Assembly: GCA_964016985.1 (NCBI GenBank)
Contig: OZ024835.1
Span: 62,766,828 to 62,830,827 of the forward strand
DNA from: Anodontia alba
Taxonomy: Eukaryota > Mollusca > Bivalvia > Lucinida > Lucinidae
Direction of reading: 5' to 3'
DNA: 64,000 nucleotides
Part shown: positions 20,950 through 31,524 of the stretch, in pieces
Layout: each line of letters begins with the position of its first letter
Numbering within the stretch: the stretch's first letter is position 1
Position numbers and translations under genes: made by a program
The notes under the pieces: model-generated
Databases searched by the model: none
Seen by the model: the letters and a program-made list of their open reading frames with translations, nothing else
Told to the model about the DNA's origin: nothing

Positions 20950-21670
20950 AATCGTCATGAAAAGTTTAATAAGAGTTTGCACACGAATGTATAATTACTG
21001 AAACTGTTGAAAAATTAAGTGTAGTTTGATCATTTTTCACACACAGATTTTTGTCCGAAAACAATTAAACCAATGGGCTTGTCAAATGCCAGTTTTCACT
21101 GAGAAAGGCAACGCCGAGGCCAAAAATATGAAACAAAATTGAATCGTCATAGGTCTTCAACCATAGGGGATATTTTGGTAGAATTTTGTATAGATACATT
21201 ATTATTGAAAAAAAAACCTGGCTAAAGACACTGCAAAAAGCCATTTTTCATCGACCGAGGCAAGATCAACTCCACAAAATGTGACAATCAGCGAGTAGGG
21301 CAATAACCTGAGCCGAATAGGAATTGTTTGATACGTTTTCGCTCACAAATTTATACCAACAAAATCTAAATAAACAAGACCTTCTAAATGCCATTTTTCG
21401 CTGATCGAGGCAATGTCTAAATCAAATATATAAAAATATGGAAGTTGCCGCAGTCTACAATCATATGGGATAGTTAAATAAAATTTTGTATACATTGCTA
21501 TTAACGAGATCTAGCCAAAGATTTTTCTAAATGCTCGAGGCAGAGTTGAGGCACAGGCAAGAGTGAGTTGGGCTGTTCACCCTAGCGATAGTTGATTATA
21601 ATTTTTTACGAATTAAACTATACAGATCGTGATCACTGACCGGTTTATCAGTGTAGTGTAGAGCATTGCA
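20950..21670. other. Unassigned intron sequence with weak internal repeats
   Basis: GCCAGTTTTCACTGAGAAAG, GCCATTTTTCATCGACCGAG and GCCATTTTTCGCTGATCGAG recur at about 150-bp steps, suggesting a decayed tandem repeat. No gene seen. Confidence 0.55.
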
Positions 21671-21673
21671 TGG

Positions 21674-21866
21674 TATGTATGTATGTACGTACGTACGTAC
21701 GTACGTATGTGTGTGCGTGCGTGCGAACGTTCGTGCGCATGCGTGTCACGTTTCGTCCTTTTATCCGTACATTATTCGTATATCCATCCAGCCATCCACC
21801 TAGTTAATCATTCCTCCCAACGTCCGTCCATCAGTCCATCCATCCATCCATCCATCCATCCACCTA
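21674..21866. repeat. Microsatellites (ATGT/ACGT and CATC)
   Basis: GTATGTATGTACGTACGTAC near 21675 and CATCCATCCATCCATCCATC near 21840. Confidence 0.93.
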
Positions 21867-21900
21867 TACATTATCCTTTTTCCCTACCAGATTATGTTTG

Positions 21901-22160
21901 ACCAGCCTCGGTGGCTGAGTCCGACTGGTAATCACGAGATGCGGATTCGACCCCCGCCGGGTTGGCAACATTCAGGGAGATTGATCATGAAATATTTTCT
22001 ACAGTCATTCTCTTCCTTCCGCTGATTCAAGAAGGGCTGTTGTCAGTTTCTGACGAAGAAATGTGCACAATACTGGTTAACTGCTTTGAGGACTAAGCCT
22101 GCCTAATAAAAGTGTGGTTGGGTAAATTGATCCCATTGAACAAAAAAAAAAAAAAAAAAA
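21901..22160 (+). mobile_element. tRNA-derived SINE with A-rich tail
   Basis: The head CAGCCTCGGTGGCTGAGTCC holds an A-box-like TGGCTGAGTCCGACTGG and a B box GATTCGACCCC. The body (GATTGATCATGAAATATTTT) matches the copies at 51986 and 61373. It ends in a poly-A tail. Target duplications were not clear. Confidence 0.85.
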
Positions 22161-22377
22161 TAAGAAAAGAAAAAAAAAATATTTTTATCATATTTTGTTG
22201 ATTTACTGGTCACTTGTGAAATAGTCCTTTGTAAACTTAATTTGTGCTACTACTGTTACATACTTGCAGATCTATTAACCTTTAGCCAAGAGTGGGAAAT
22301 CATGATTTTCCTGTTTAGTCACAGATCAAGAGACCATTAAGTCATTAAGATTCCCTTAATACTTCTAATCATTGGGA

Positions 22378-22457
22378 CAAGGCCTGAACAAACAGTGTAG
22401 ACCCAGATCAGACGCCACAGAACGTGGCGTCTGATCAGGATCTACCACTGTTTGCCA
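22378..22457. repeat. E-core copy beside the CUB2 exon
   Basis: GTGTAGACCCAGATCAGACG, CCAC loop region and complement. It ends 21 bp from the CUB2 donor. Confidence 0.85.
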
Positions 22458-22477
22458 CTCAGCTAGTTGGTACTAAC

Positions 22478-22674
22478 CTTTAGATAGTCTTTAGAGCATT
22501 GACTATTTTCTATGTCGAGGGATTGGAACTCTAATTGCACCACATTCCCCATTTCAGCCAGAATGGTCCAGTAACAGTCAATATAGGCGTCGGTATACCC
22601 GTCGTTGTTCAAATCCCGTGGGCAGAACCACCCAGATTGCTCATTTAAAACAGCACCACAAGAAGTCTCTTGTC
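22478..22674 (-). CDS. Multi-CUB protein: CUB2, first half exon
   Basis: This 197-bp exon has acceptor ATACTAG and donor AAG|GTTAGT. It encodes SCGAVL (Cys1), SGWFCP, the acidic loop DLNNDGYTD, IDCYWTI (Cys2), VVQLEF and QCSKDYLKV (Cys3). An additional Cys stands in WFCP. The Trp before the loop marks it as the even type, shared with CUB4 and CUB6. Phase is 1 in and 0 out. Just past the donor on the intron side lies a copy of the AGACGCC palindrome repeat. Confidence 0.92.
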
Positions 22675-22932
22675 CTAGTATGATTAAATTATTCTTACAG
22701 TATGTTTCATTTTTGTGTAAAGTAGGCGCATCGCTCACAAACATAACAGTAAGTCCTTTAAGTTATGTTTTCATGTTTCAATGTACATATGACCTTCTTG
22801 GAATTATAAAAAAAATGGTTTTTACTTTTTGTAGATTTTATCAATGTGTAAAGCAGGCGAATCACTCACAAACATAACATAATGTCCATTTGTCTTTATA
22901 AAATCTGTGAATGATTCGCCGGTGATTAATTG

Positions 22933-23150
22933 CATCACGAAAACATACCTTTATAATTTTGACCCCCTTAAACCCAAATTTTATATAATAAAAGTGGGGG
23001 TATACAGGGGTATTCATTATTTGTCTTATTTCTGCTCAAAAGCATACATTGTGGATACTCGTTAGAACCGCCTCAGAATATTTTATCTGATTTTTTTTTC
23101 AGTTTTGGTGGTAAATTTTTAATATATTTGAACTGACGTGTTTCGTAATG
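22933..23150 (+). mobile_element. Family A MITE, half palindrome lost
   Basis: The sequence jumps from GAACCGCCTCAG to the TTTTATCTGA side, removing the second palindrome arm. Confidence 0.9.
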
Positions 23151-23274
23151 AAGAGGTTAGCACAAAGTAAAATAAATCCGAGATATCTGCTCAATGGATA
23201 CATCGAAGTATAAATGCCGTTTTCAAACTGATGTGTTGACAATCAAATTGTACAAAATATGTGTAATTCTGCAA

Positions 23275-23550
23275 CATTACGAAGACACGCTTATTCAGTT
23301 ATATAAAAAATTCCACAGCCAATAACTGAATGCTTTCAGATAAAAAATCTGATATTCTTCATACTTCTGCTAAAAACATAGATTGAGGGTACTCGTTACA
23401 ACTGCCTCGGCGAGGCGGTTCTAACGGGTACCCACAATTTTTGTTTCAGCAAAATAAGAAATAAATTTTTACACCTATAAACCCAAGTATTGCTATATAA
23501 AATGGGGGATTAATGGGGTCAAAATTATATAGGCATGCTTTCGTGTGATC
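23275..23550 (-). mobile_element. Family A MITE, diverged
   Basis: All parts are present in order with many substitutions. Confidence 0.88.
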
Positions 23551-23572
23551 TTATTTCCCTTAAGTACAGCAT

Positions 23573-23775
23573 TGAGCGAACAGTGTAGACCCTGATCAGA
23601 CGTCACCAAACTCGATGTCTGACCCGGATGTATACTGTTTGCCACTCATTCAGCAGTTGTAAAATATACCAACAGGTACCATATCATTTAAAAAAAATGA
23701 CCAATTTTAAGAAGAATTATGATAATGAGACTAGTTGTCCCAATATCAAGCGTAAATATAGTATTTATATCACAC
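23573..23775. repeat. E2-type element
   Basis: The core GTGTAGACCCTGATCAGACG is followed by TACCAACAGGTACC and the outer end GTCCCAATATCAAGCGTAAA. Confidence 0.78.
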
Positions 23776-24071
23776 TCTTACATTTACATTCTTCTTGTGA
23801 TTTTCAAGAGCACAAATCCATGATAGGCAATGTGCGAAAATGTCTTCCTGTCATTCATATAAACGCAGCATTTCATTAACATACTTACATTTATCAAGGG
23901 CAGCAACGCACGCCATCAGCATGGTGATACATGTCTTAACATAGCTGCGATTGTAAAATTTGTTCGCATTTATGTTAACATCACGAAGAGTGCATAATAC
24001 ATCGACAAATCACTAACTGTACCAAACATGTGCGTTTTAGTACTTTATTTTACTGAAAATGCGAATACAAT

Positions 24072-24150
24072 ATAGGGATCAAATATGGTTTTTCATGCAT
24101 TAACATTCGCCAGGTCCCGTGGGAGGTGTTGAAAACCGAGGCAGTCAGCA
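24072..24150. mobile_element. Family I fragment
   Basis: GGGATCAAATATGGTTTTTC and TGCATTAACATTCGCCAGGT match family I. Confidence 0.78.
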
Positions 24151-24164
24151 GTCAGGGATAAGCA

Positions 24165-24245
24165 AACAGTGAAGACCAAGATCAGACGTCTGATCCTGAT
24201 TTGAACTGTTTTCTGATTTGGGTCTACACTGTATGCCACTCAACA
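24165..24245. repeat. E-core copy, rearranged
   Basis: GTGAAGACCAAGATCAGACG, then a partial repeat of the right arm ending CTACACTGTATGCC. Confidence 0.72.
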
Positions 24246-24344
24246 CGCATATTTACAACTCCCGGTAGCTACATTCTAAAAGTATGTTTACAAGTTACGG
24301 TGTCCATATAATTAAAACAAATACAGTAAATAAACATGACTGAC

Positions 24345-24504
24345 CTTGAACTTCCACATAGTTGAATTCAAAATCGTTTCCAGCAACATTGGATTCAAAA
24401 TGCACGTAGATCACATTGGTTTTTGACGTCATAAAATAAGGCGGTAGGCGATCATTACAATATGATCCAATTTCATTTTCTTCGCTGACTGAACCATCAT
24501 ATAT
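24345..24504 (-). CDS. Multi-CUB protein: CUB1, second half exon
   Basis: This 160-bp exon lies between acceptor ATTTTAG and donor G|GTCAGT. It encodes IYDGSVSEEN, IGSYCN (Cys4), a hydrophobic strand with the TSKTN turn, and the FEFNYVEV end strand. This is the usual second half of a CUB: the YDG acidic turn, the fourth cysteine and the closing strand. Phase 0 in and phase 1 out match the first-half exon at 25873-26096 and the next CUB at 22478-22674. It is of the odd type (IG.YCN), like CUB3 and CUB5. Confidence 0.9.
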
Positions 24505-24649
24505 CTAAAATAAAAAAATACACCAAAGATGAACAATCACCGCTTACTGTATCCATATTTTCCACCGCTGGTAATCAAAGGAACTAGCTTTTGATTGATT
24601 GATTGTGTTGGGGTGTAACGATACGTCAACCCTTGTGGGTCATTTTGTT

Positions 24650-24760
24650 ACGTCTTCCAGAGAAAGGGAAAAGAGAGAAGAGATAGTAGAAGAGATGAAC
24701 AATCATCTCTTCTACTATAGATATAGTAGAAGAGATAGTAGAAGAGATGAACGAGAGGGA
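24650..24760. repeat. AGTAGAAGAGAT repeats and palindrome
   Basis: GATAGTAGAAGAGATGAACA with inverted copy and three direct repeats of the motif. Confidence 0.8.
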
Positions 24761-25284
24761 CAGGGAAGAAAAAGGAAAATGAATGAAAGTGAAGAACAGA
24801 AGAAACAAAACAACCCCCTTCTACCCATACCTGCTACAGTACAAGGATAGCAGGCCTTGCCCAACTGAAAGTCAGTATTAGTTGGACGCCCCGGTGACGT
24901 AAGATACAGGACATCTTCGCACCACCCGACCACCCCTAAAGGAACTAGCTTCACATTGTGTCAATGTAATTTTGTTCACTCGACATATCAGGGAATTCCA
25001 AAGTTAGGTTGAAGAATAGAATTTTATCATTAACTATTTTGTTATCATCGAACTATAAAAAAGTCAGGCCATGCTATTCCGTGTGGATATGATAACGGCT
25101 ATTACAAGTAACGTCCGTTACCTGCACAGCCGTTGATATAACCAATTCCTTGGCAGTGCCTGATGTCACCAGCCACACCATCCCACCCCTGACATCACTA
25201 ACAACTTCCCTAACATGTATATTTTCTGCGTTTAATCCTTAAAGTGCACATCACAACTTCACATTCAAACTTTTACTGTACCAT

Positions 25285-25370
25285 AAGACTTGGTATATTG
25301 TATTTCGTGCGAATTGTCGGCTAGACGATTCACACGAAATACCAAGCCGAATTTCTCTTAAAATTCAAAA
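25285..25370. repeat. Palindromic repeat (relative of 8395)
   Basis: ACTTGGTATATTGTATTTCG with ACGAAATACCAAGC as the second arm. Confidence 0.72.
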
Positions 25371-25438
25371 TTGTGTCTGCCGCAGTTATGATTAACGTTT
25401 GAAGGTAACTCTTTCACTGCCACATGCGATAATAATAG

Positions 25439-25515
25439 TCATTTGCAAACAGCGTAGATCCAGATGAGACGGCTCATCATGAGCCGTCTCATCAGGACCT
25501 ATACTGTTTGAGACG
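25439..25515. repeat. E-core variant palindrome
   Basis: GTAGATCCAGATGAGACGGC with complement; the core loop is GCTCATCATGAGC in place of GCCGC. Confidence 0.8.
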
Positions 25516-25702
25516 CAGTACTTTAACTTAATATATAAACTTCTTTCAAATCATTAGTTTGATGAAAAAAAAAAAAAAAAAAAAAAGAAAAGCAGACGAC
25601 AAAAGTTGTCTGAAGTTTTGCGCCGAAAGAGTTAAAGCTAGAAATGTACATTACACTGTTGTTCCTCGTTGTTATATAGCACACGCAATCCACCTCTCCC
25701 TC

Positions 25703-25791
25703 CTACTCTCTCTCTCTCTCTCTCTTTCTTTCTCTCTGTCTTTCTCCCTCTCTCTCTACTGCGTTGTATCATATGCCACAGGCAATCAAAG

Positions 25792-25870
<79 letters not shown>
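25703..25870. repeat. CT/GA repeats at the CUB1 donor
   Basis: Two CT-rich blocks around a CCCCCCCCCC run. On the minus strand the GA repeat begins inside the donor GTAAGAGAGAG. Confidence 0.95.
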
Positions 25871-25872
<2 letters not shown>

Positions 25873-26096
25873 CTTTAAGTAATTGACAACACAGAATTCT
25901 ACGTTAGCGCAGTCCCAGAGGCATAGCTCGTCAATGTTGAAGTTGGAAATGTACATCTCCATTACAGTGACGTCACCCGTTGTTATGTGCCACATGCAGT
26001 CCAACCTGTTTTGAAAGGTTCCGTCCATGTTGTTGTCAGGAGGACCGATTGTCCCATTCGTGTCGCTCAATATCCCACCACATCTTTGTGAATGGC
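25873..26096 (-). CDS. Multi-CUB protein: CUB1, first half exon
   Basis: This 224-bp exon runs from acceptor TTTTTCAG to donor AAG|GTAAGA. It encodes the first half of a CUB domain, an extracellular beta-sandwich used in protein and ligand binding. Visible landmarks are RCGGIL (Cys1), GPPD, the acidic loop DNNMDG, LDCMWHI (Cys2 and the conserved Trp) and the end VVNYLKV. The loop has Gln where the other CUBs have Asp at its ninth position. Before the end it carries extra cysteines (LCLWDCANVEFC), more than a normal CUB has. It enters in phase 1 and leaves in phase 0. The intron beyond the donor turns at once into a long GA repeat. Confidence 0.9.
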
Positions 26097-26222
26097 CTGA
26101 AAAAAAGTATACCGTATTCGACCTAATTACCGCTTTGTGCATTTAGGATTTTTGAAATTACTGGAAAAAACTTGTAAACTAGTAAATAGCCACCAAATAA
26201 AGACACACTTTAAAGAAAGATC

Positions 26223-26501
26223 CATCACGAAATCACGCCTATACAGTTTTGACCCCTTTAAACCCCATTTTTATATAGTAAAACAAGAATTTACAGGGGT
26301 ATACATTATTTTTCTTATTTCTGCTCAAAACTATAGGTTGTGGGTTCCCGTTAGAACCGCCTCGCTGAGGCGGTTCTAACGAGTACCCACAATCTATGTT
26401 TTGAGAAGAAATATAAAAAAATATCAGATTTTTTTTTTATCTGAAAATATTCCTTTTTTGGTTGTAAAATTTTCAATATATTTGAACGTCTTCTCGTAAT
26501 G
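26223..26501 (+). mobile_element. Family A MITE
   Basis: Complete copy lying about 125 bp upstream of the CUB1 exon. Confidence 0.92.
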
Positions 26502-26673
26502 CTGATAAAGACACACTTTAAAGAAAAATCAGCGGAGAAATTCATGAGAGGATCTTTTAATGGCGCTCATACGATTTTTTTTCTTTAGTACTAGCTTGAA
26601 CGAAAAAAAATGAAGATAATTTCATAAGGGGCATATTTAATGACGTTCATCCGATTTTGGTTCTGATTTTATT

Positions 26674-27240
26674 CATTACAAAAACATGCCTTTTCAAATA
26701 CACTGAAAATTTTACCACCAAAAACGAAAATTTTCAGATAAAAAAATCTGATATCCTTCATATTTCTGCTCAAAACATAGATTGTGGGTACTCCTTAGAA
26801 CCACCTCCGCGATCCGCGAAGCGGTTCTAACGCGTACCCACAATCTGTATTTTGAGCAGAAATAAGAAAAAAATGTATAACCCTGTAAACCCCTGTTTTA
26901 CTACATGTATATACATCACGAAAACACGCCTATATAATTTTGACCCCCTTAAACCCCACTTTTATATAGTAAAACTTGGGTTTACAGGGATATACATTAT
27001 TTTTCTTATTTCTGCTCAAACACATAGATTGTGGGTACTCGTTAGAACCGCCTCACCGAGGTGGTTTCTTACGAGTACCCACAATCTTTGTTTTGAGCAG
27101 AAATATGAAAAATATCAGAACTTTTATCTGAAAATTTTTATTTTTTTGGTGGTAAAATTTTCAATATATTTGAATAGGGGTGTTTTCGTAATGAAAGTGG
27201 GTTTAAGAGGTCAAAATTATATAGGCATATTTTCGTGATG
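26674..27240 (-). mobile_element. Family A MITE copy, interrupted by an opposite family A copy
   Basis: The left part 26674-26913 breaks in CTACATGTATATA and the right part resumes at 27194 with AAAGTGGGTTTAAGAGGTC. The join rebuilds the family sequence with no obvious extra bases. Confidence 0.88.
26914..27193 (+). mobile_element. Family A MITE nested, opposite orientation
   Basis: Complete 280-bp copy inserted between TATATA and AAAGTGG of its host copy. Confidence 0.92.
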
Positions 27241-27417
27241 ATATAAAAGCATAAGTTGTTGTTGTTCATTTGAATGCGTTGACAAACTGAGGCAAGCGGA
27301 ATGAGTACCCACAACATAAGTGTTTTAATGAAGTAGATAAAAGTAGATGCGCTGTAATCTGAAAACCATAAAATTGCTTGACTGCTGGCTTCGATCGAAT
27401 ACGGTATATTTGTGTCT

Positions 27418-27418
<1 letters not shown>

Positions 27419-27450
<32 letters not shown>
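27419..27450. repeat. Poly-T tract
   Basis: Roughly 31 T in a row followed by GTTTGTTTGTTTG. Confidence 0.95.
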
Positions 27451-27451
<1 letters not shown>

Positions 27452-27489
27452 TTTGTTTGTTTGCTTGTTTTTCCGCAACAGCCACTTTA

Positions 27490-27740
27490 ACAGTCAAACC
27501 TGTCTTAAAAGAAACCTGTATTAAACGATAATCTGTTTATTACATTTTAAGTATATATTGTGAAAGACTAGAAACTGTATAGTTTAAGGCTGAATACTAT
27601 GTCTGTTCTGTTCTGTATTAGAGGATCCCTTAAAAGTCAGATAAGTGTAAATTTACCGCTATTTATCAAAGCCCTGTCTTAAGCATCCACGGTTTGGCCT
27701 TTCCTTAGGTACTTGCCTAACACAGGTTTGACTGTACTTA
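27490..27740. mobile_element. MITE with ACAGTCAAACCTGTCTTAAA ends
   Basis: Right end CTTGCCTAACACAGGTTTGACTGTA pairs with the left; related in style to the element at 7936. Confidence 0.78.
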
Positions 27741-27774
27741 TCTCTTCGCACAATTTTGACATCCTCACATGTTT

Positions 27775-28051
27775 ATACAGTCGATTCTCGTTATCTCGAC
27801 TTCGCTTAACCCGAATAACCGCTTATCTCGAAGTGAAAATCCGGTCCCTGTTTTTTGAGCATGGAAATCTAACAACAGGTAACAAAGTATTATGGAAAAG
27901 AGGAGCAATTTCTCCTCTTTTCCATAATATTTGAAAAACTCGTATATCTCTTCACGAGTCAAATTATATATTCATTTCTGAAATAGGTACGGATATCACG
28001 AAGTATTTCAGATAGTCCCTTGGACTTCGTGATAAGGAGAGTCGACTGTAT
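27775..28051. mobile_element. Family B MITE, complete
   Basis: Ends TACAGTCGATTCTCGTTATC and AAGGAGAGTCGACTGTAT. The central palindrome is near 27893-27930. Confidence 0.9.
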
Positions 28052-28713
28052 CTGTCACCTGTCTAATTTAATTAATTAATTTTGGAGGAGGTGGTATGCA
28101 GAAAAGCAAACAGGAAGTCAACAAATGCCGGGGCTCCGTTCAGTAAATAGAAACATTAGCGAATGTTTTTTTTTTTTTTTGTTTTTTTTTATTGTTGTTG
28201 TTTCTTTTTTTAACAACTTTTCTGTATCTTCTGGATGATTGTAAACAACCCGTCTCATGTGATCTCCAATAAGAGAGTACCTGTTATTAGCGTAGACGAA
28301 CTTTTTATTAGAGCGATATATTGTATCACCGAACGCGGCCACCATCTTGCTTGCTATCAATAAGCAGAACAATACGAATATTAAAGAGGGCAATTAGGCT
28401 AACCAATGGGAAGCGCTGCAGGTGTTATTACACGTGTGGTTATATGATTTTTATGACATGGATTATTTCACTGAATAACTTGACGGTCATGTGATATAAT
28501 CAAATAAGTAATGTCAACTCAGTAATTATTTTCGTATGTTTTGTTACTAACACTCATAGAAAAATTGTATTCGCTTAGGCCGCCGTCTTGGTTGTGCAGA
28601 AATACAGCTTGAGATTATTTTTGGGGATTTTCTTTGCCCTCTGCCGAAAACTGTCAAAACTGAACGGAAGAATCTCTTTTGTTTGGCAAGTGACCACGAA
28701 CGTCTCGGTTTAC

Positions 28714-28771
28714 TGAACGTAGCTATGGTGAGTTTCATTAATATCAGAGAACTAGCCAAATAGAGGACCAT
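28714..28771 (-). CDS. Possible first coding exon (signal peptide) of the multi-CUB gene
   Basis: A true ATG at 28771 opens MVLYLASSLILMKLTIATF, which looks like a moderate signal peptide, although a Lys breaks the hydrophobic stretch. One base later there is a usable donor, A|GTAAAC, in phase 1. That phase fits the acceptor of the first CUB exon at 26096, and the join would place a Ser just before the HSQRC start of CUB1. The frame also stays open past the donor to 28547 with a basic, unrecognised sequence, so the donor may not be used. The alternative is that the CUB exons join the lectin gene upstream through a linker exon I could not find. Confidence 0.3.
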
Positions 28772-28785
28772 CCAATCACCTGCGT

Positions 28786-29008
28786 TAAACCATTGATGCC
28801 AAATGGACTCTTCTACCTAAACTCTGGGCCGATCATTTCAATATAAGGAGTGTCTGGTTAGTTTTCATTGTTACCATTTTACACCAATTCTGTCCTAAAT
28901 GCAAACAGTGTAATCCCTGATGAGACCCGCGTTCTGTGGCGTCTGATCTGGGTCTAAGCTGTTTGCCAGTGTCCCTTTTATAGGACGTTAGACATAAATG
29001 GGCTAAAG
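28786..29008. mobile_element. Family E1 MITE, complete
   Basis: Ends TTAAACCATTGATGCCAAAT and ACATAAATGGGCTAA; E core at 28905-28972. It begins 15 bp upstream of the candidate signal-peptide exon. Confidence 0.88.
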
Positions 29009-29154
29009 GAAAGGCCTTATAAAATCAATGTATGCCTGAAATATTTAATTTTAGAAAATGTAGCACCATGGCGTACAATTTATCAAAACATTTTAACAAA
29101 AATATTGTAGTTTTATAATTGTAGTTTTATATTTTTATTTTATTTATTTTGTTT

Positions 29155-29700
29155 TTATGCCCCGCCTATTCGAAGAATAGCGGATAGGCATTAAGTATTA
29201 CCCCTGTCCATCCCGTCCGTCTGTCTGTCCGTCCGTCCGTCTGTCCGTCCGTACGTCCCACTTCGTGTCCGGGCCATAACGCCCAAACCGTATGGAATAT
29301 ATTCATGAAACTTCACAGGTGCATACATCACATTGAGACGATGTGTCATGAACAAGGAAGACAACTCTGGCTTTTTTTGGTTTTTGAATTATTTCCCCTC
29401 GACTTAGTTCCATATAGTTAACCGTGTCCGGGCATTAACTCCTAAACCATATGGAATATATTCATGAAACTTTACAGGTGCATGCATCACATTGAGACGA
29501 TGTGTCATGAACAAGGAAGACAACTCTTGCGTGTTTCGTTTTTGAATTATCTTCCCTTGACTTAGTTCCATATAGTAAACTGTGTCCGGGCCTTAATAAT
29601 AACTTCATGGTATACCTGTTACAATTACATATAAACCCTTTTTCTGAATGGCATTTGGCGGGGGCATCCGTGTCCTATGGACATTTTTTCTAGTTAAATT
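29155..29700. repeat. Interspersed element with ~160-bp internal tandem repeat
   Basis: Starts TGCCCCGCCTATTCGAAGAA, has a GTCCGTCC microsatellite, two copies of GTGTCCGGGC..GGAATATATTCATGAAAC (near 29266 and 29426) and a third partial start at 29583, and ends GGCATTTGGCGGGGGCATCC. No coding sequence was recognised. Confidence 0.85.
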
Positions 29701-29742
29701 TATTTTCTTATTTATTTTTATATTATTTTTTGTTTTGTAAAC

Positions 29743-29992
29743 TCATCACGAAAACATGCCTATATAATTTTGACCCCCTTAAACCCCACTTTTGTGTAGT
29801 AAAAATGGAGTTTACAGGGGTATACATTATTTTACTTATTTCTGCTTAAAACATAGATTGTGGGTACTCGTAAGAACCGCCTCGCTTTGTTTTGAGCAGA
29901 AATATGAAAAATATTAGGATTTTTTAACTGAAAAATTTTATTTTTTGGTGGTAAAATTTTCAGTATATTTGAATAGGCGTGTTTTCGTAATG
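29743..29992 (+). mobile_element. Family A MITE, half palindrome lost
   Basis: The palindrome stops at GAACCGCCTCGC and jumps to TTGTTTTGAGCAG. Confidence 0.9.
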
Positions 29993-30808
29993 TACGAGCA
30001 AGGGCGTAGACATTTTGAATATTTAATTAGATGTGTAGTTTTTGTAAGACACAAATAAAAACTGCCTGCTGATAGGGATATGCTCTATGTGAGTTAGTTG
30101 CCAGAATACATGCAAATGACTAAATATATATAAGCATATCGCAATAAAATATTGTTTCAGTTGTTGTTAATTGAACTTCTGCATATCTAATTGGGTGGTT
30201 ATGATGTCACATTCTCCAAAATAAATAAATAAATAAAATAATAAAAAAAAAATAAAATAAAATGTGGCATCTGACAGCCTGTAAAATTTCAGTTAATCAA
30301 CTGGATAAAAAATGAGATGTTCTTTTTTTTTTTTTTTTTTTTAAATCGTATCTCTGAATTAATGTTGGCAACATTAATTCAGAGACACGACGAAAAAAAA
30401 AAACATTTCATTTTTGGGCAACATTAATTCAGGGATACAATAAAAAAATAAAAGTATCTCATTTATGATCGTGTTTAAGAAGGAGTGACTAACTAAAATT
30501 TTACTGGCAGTCAGATGCCTAAGAAGGAGAGACTAACTGAAACTTTACTGGCAGTCCGATGCCATATTTTAAGATTGTATCAATACCATAAAATACAACA
30601 TCAGGTAAACTTGAATACACATGGGGCCACCGTCACTTGGATTATTTACGCAATATAACCATATTATCCGTTGTGATACCCGATTTATATCAATATTGCG
30701 TTCATTTGTGGATGGTATAAATATCAATCTGATGTATACATTTACTGTCATAAAATTTTAATCCTACAGAGAATATTACAGATGAAACCGCACAACTTAT
30801 CTTCTTGC

Positions 30809-31075
30809 ATGTGCGCCCAACGAAGACTTAAATCTTCCTACGGAACGTAAATCGGATATGTGCGCCCAGCGAAGATTCAGATCAGCCTGCGCATTCGCGC
30901 AGTCTGATCAGAATCTTCACTGGGCGCTTTTTGGATAGCCAGGGATAGAAAGTTTCTTCATGCGAACAATGAAGACTCTGATCAGACTGAGCGGATGCGC
31001 AGGCTGATTTGAGTCTTCGCTGGGCGCACATGTAAGACGGCACGGTACGTTTATCTCACGTTGCAGCGGCTTATG
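30809..31075. mobile_element. Family F-like repeat
   Basis: Inner palindrome CAGCGAAGATTCAGATCAGC over GCGCATTCGCGC, then a second arm set ending TCTTCGCTGGGCGCACATG; outer ends differ from 15177-15410. Confidence 0.82.
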
Positions 31076-31079
31076 TAAT

Positions 31080-31520
31080 CTAAATATCAACGAATAATAA
31101 GTAATCATTCCGGTATCGAAGATGTGCGTCTGGGAAATGATAAAATAAATCTAATGTGACCTTGACAGATTAAAAATGGTTGTATTTATACAAAGTCATC
31201 CCAGTAAGACTCTTTAGAGTGGGGCTGGTGTGAAGAAGGGGGAGGGGCGTGGATCAAGGAACAAACCAAAGAAATGAAACTTACAGCCTCAGTTTTATTG
31301 TAAGTCAAGTCGTCAAAGTTTTATTTAAATACATAATCTCACTTTAACTAAACCTCTACAGATAAACAATTTCATGTCAAAACAATGTAAATTTAAAATA
31401 GTACATCTATCAACCATTTCGAAGTTTTGACCATAGAACTCCTAATCAGAAATCAAAATCAAAGATCTTGAAGATATTTCTAAAGCATCATCCATCCCAA
31501 TCATATCTAATTCATCACTT
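31080..31520. other. No feature seen
   Basis: Between a family F-like repeat and a family B fragment; no exon-like sequence was found on either strand. Confidence 0.55.
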
Positions 31521-31524
31521 TAGA

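Noticed and set aside
25559..25882. Plus-strand frame rich in Ser-Leu
   Set aside because: It is translation of the CT microsatellite next to the CUB1 exon.
28118..28393. Open frame with a signal-peptide-like start (LPSLIFVLFCLLIASK) on the minus strand
   Set aside because: The frame opens with TTG right after an in-frame TAA and has no ATG before the hydrophobic stretch. The first ATG lies after it, and no acceptor gives a usable phase.
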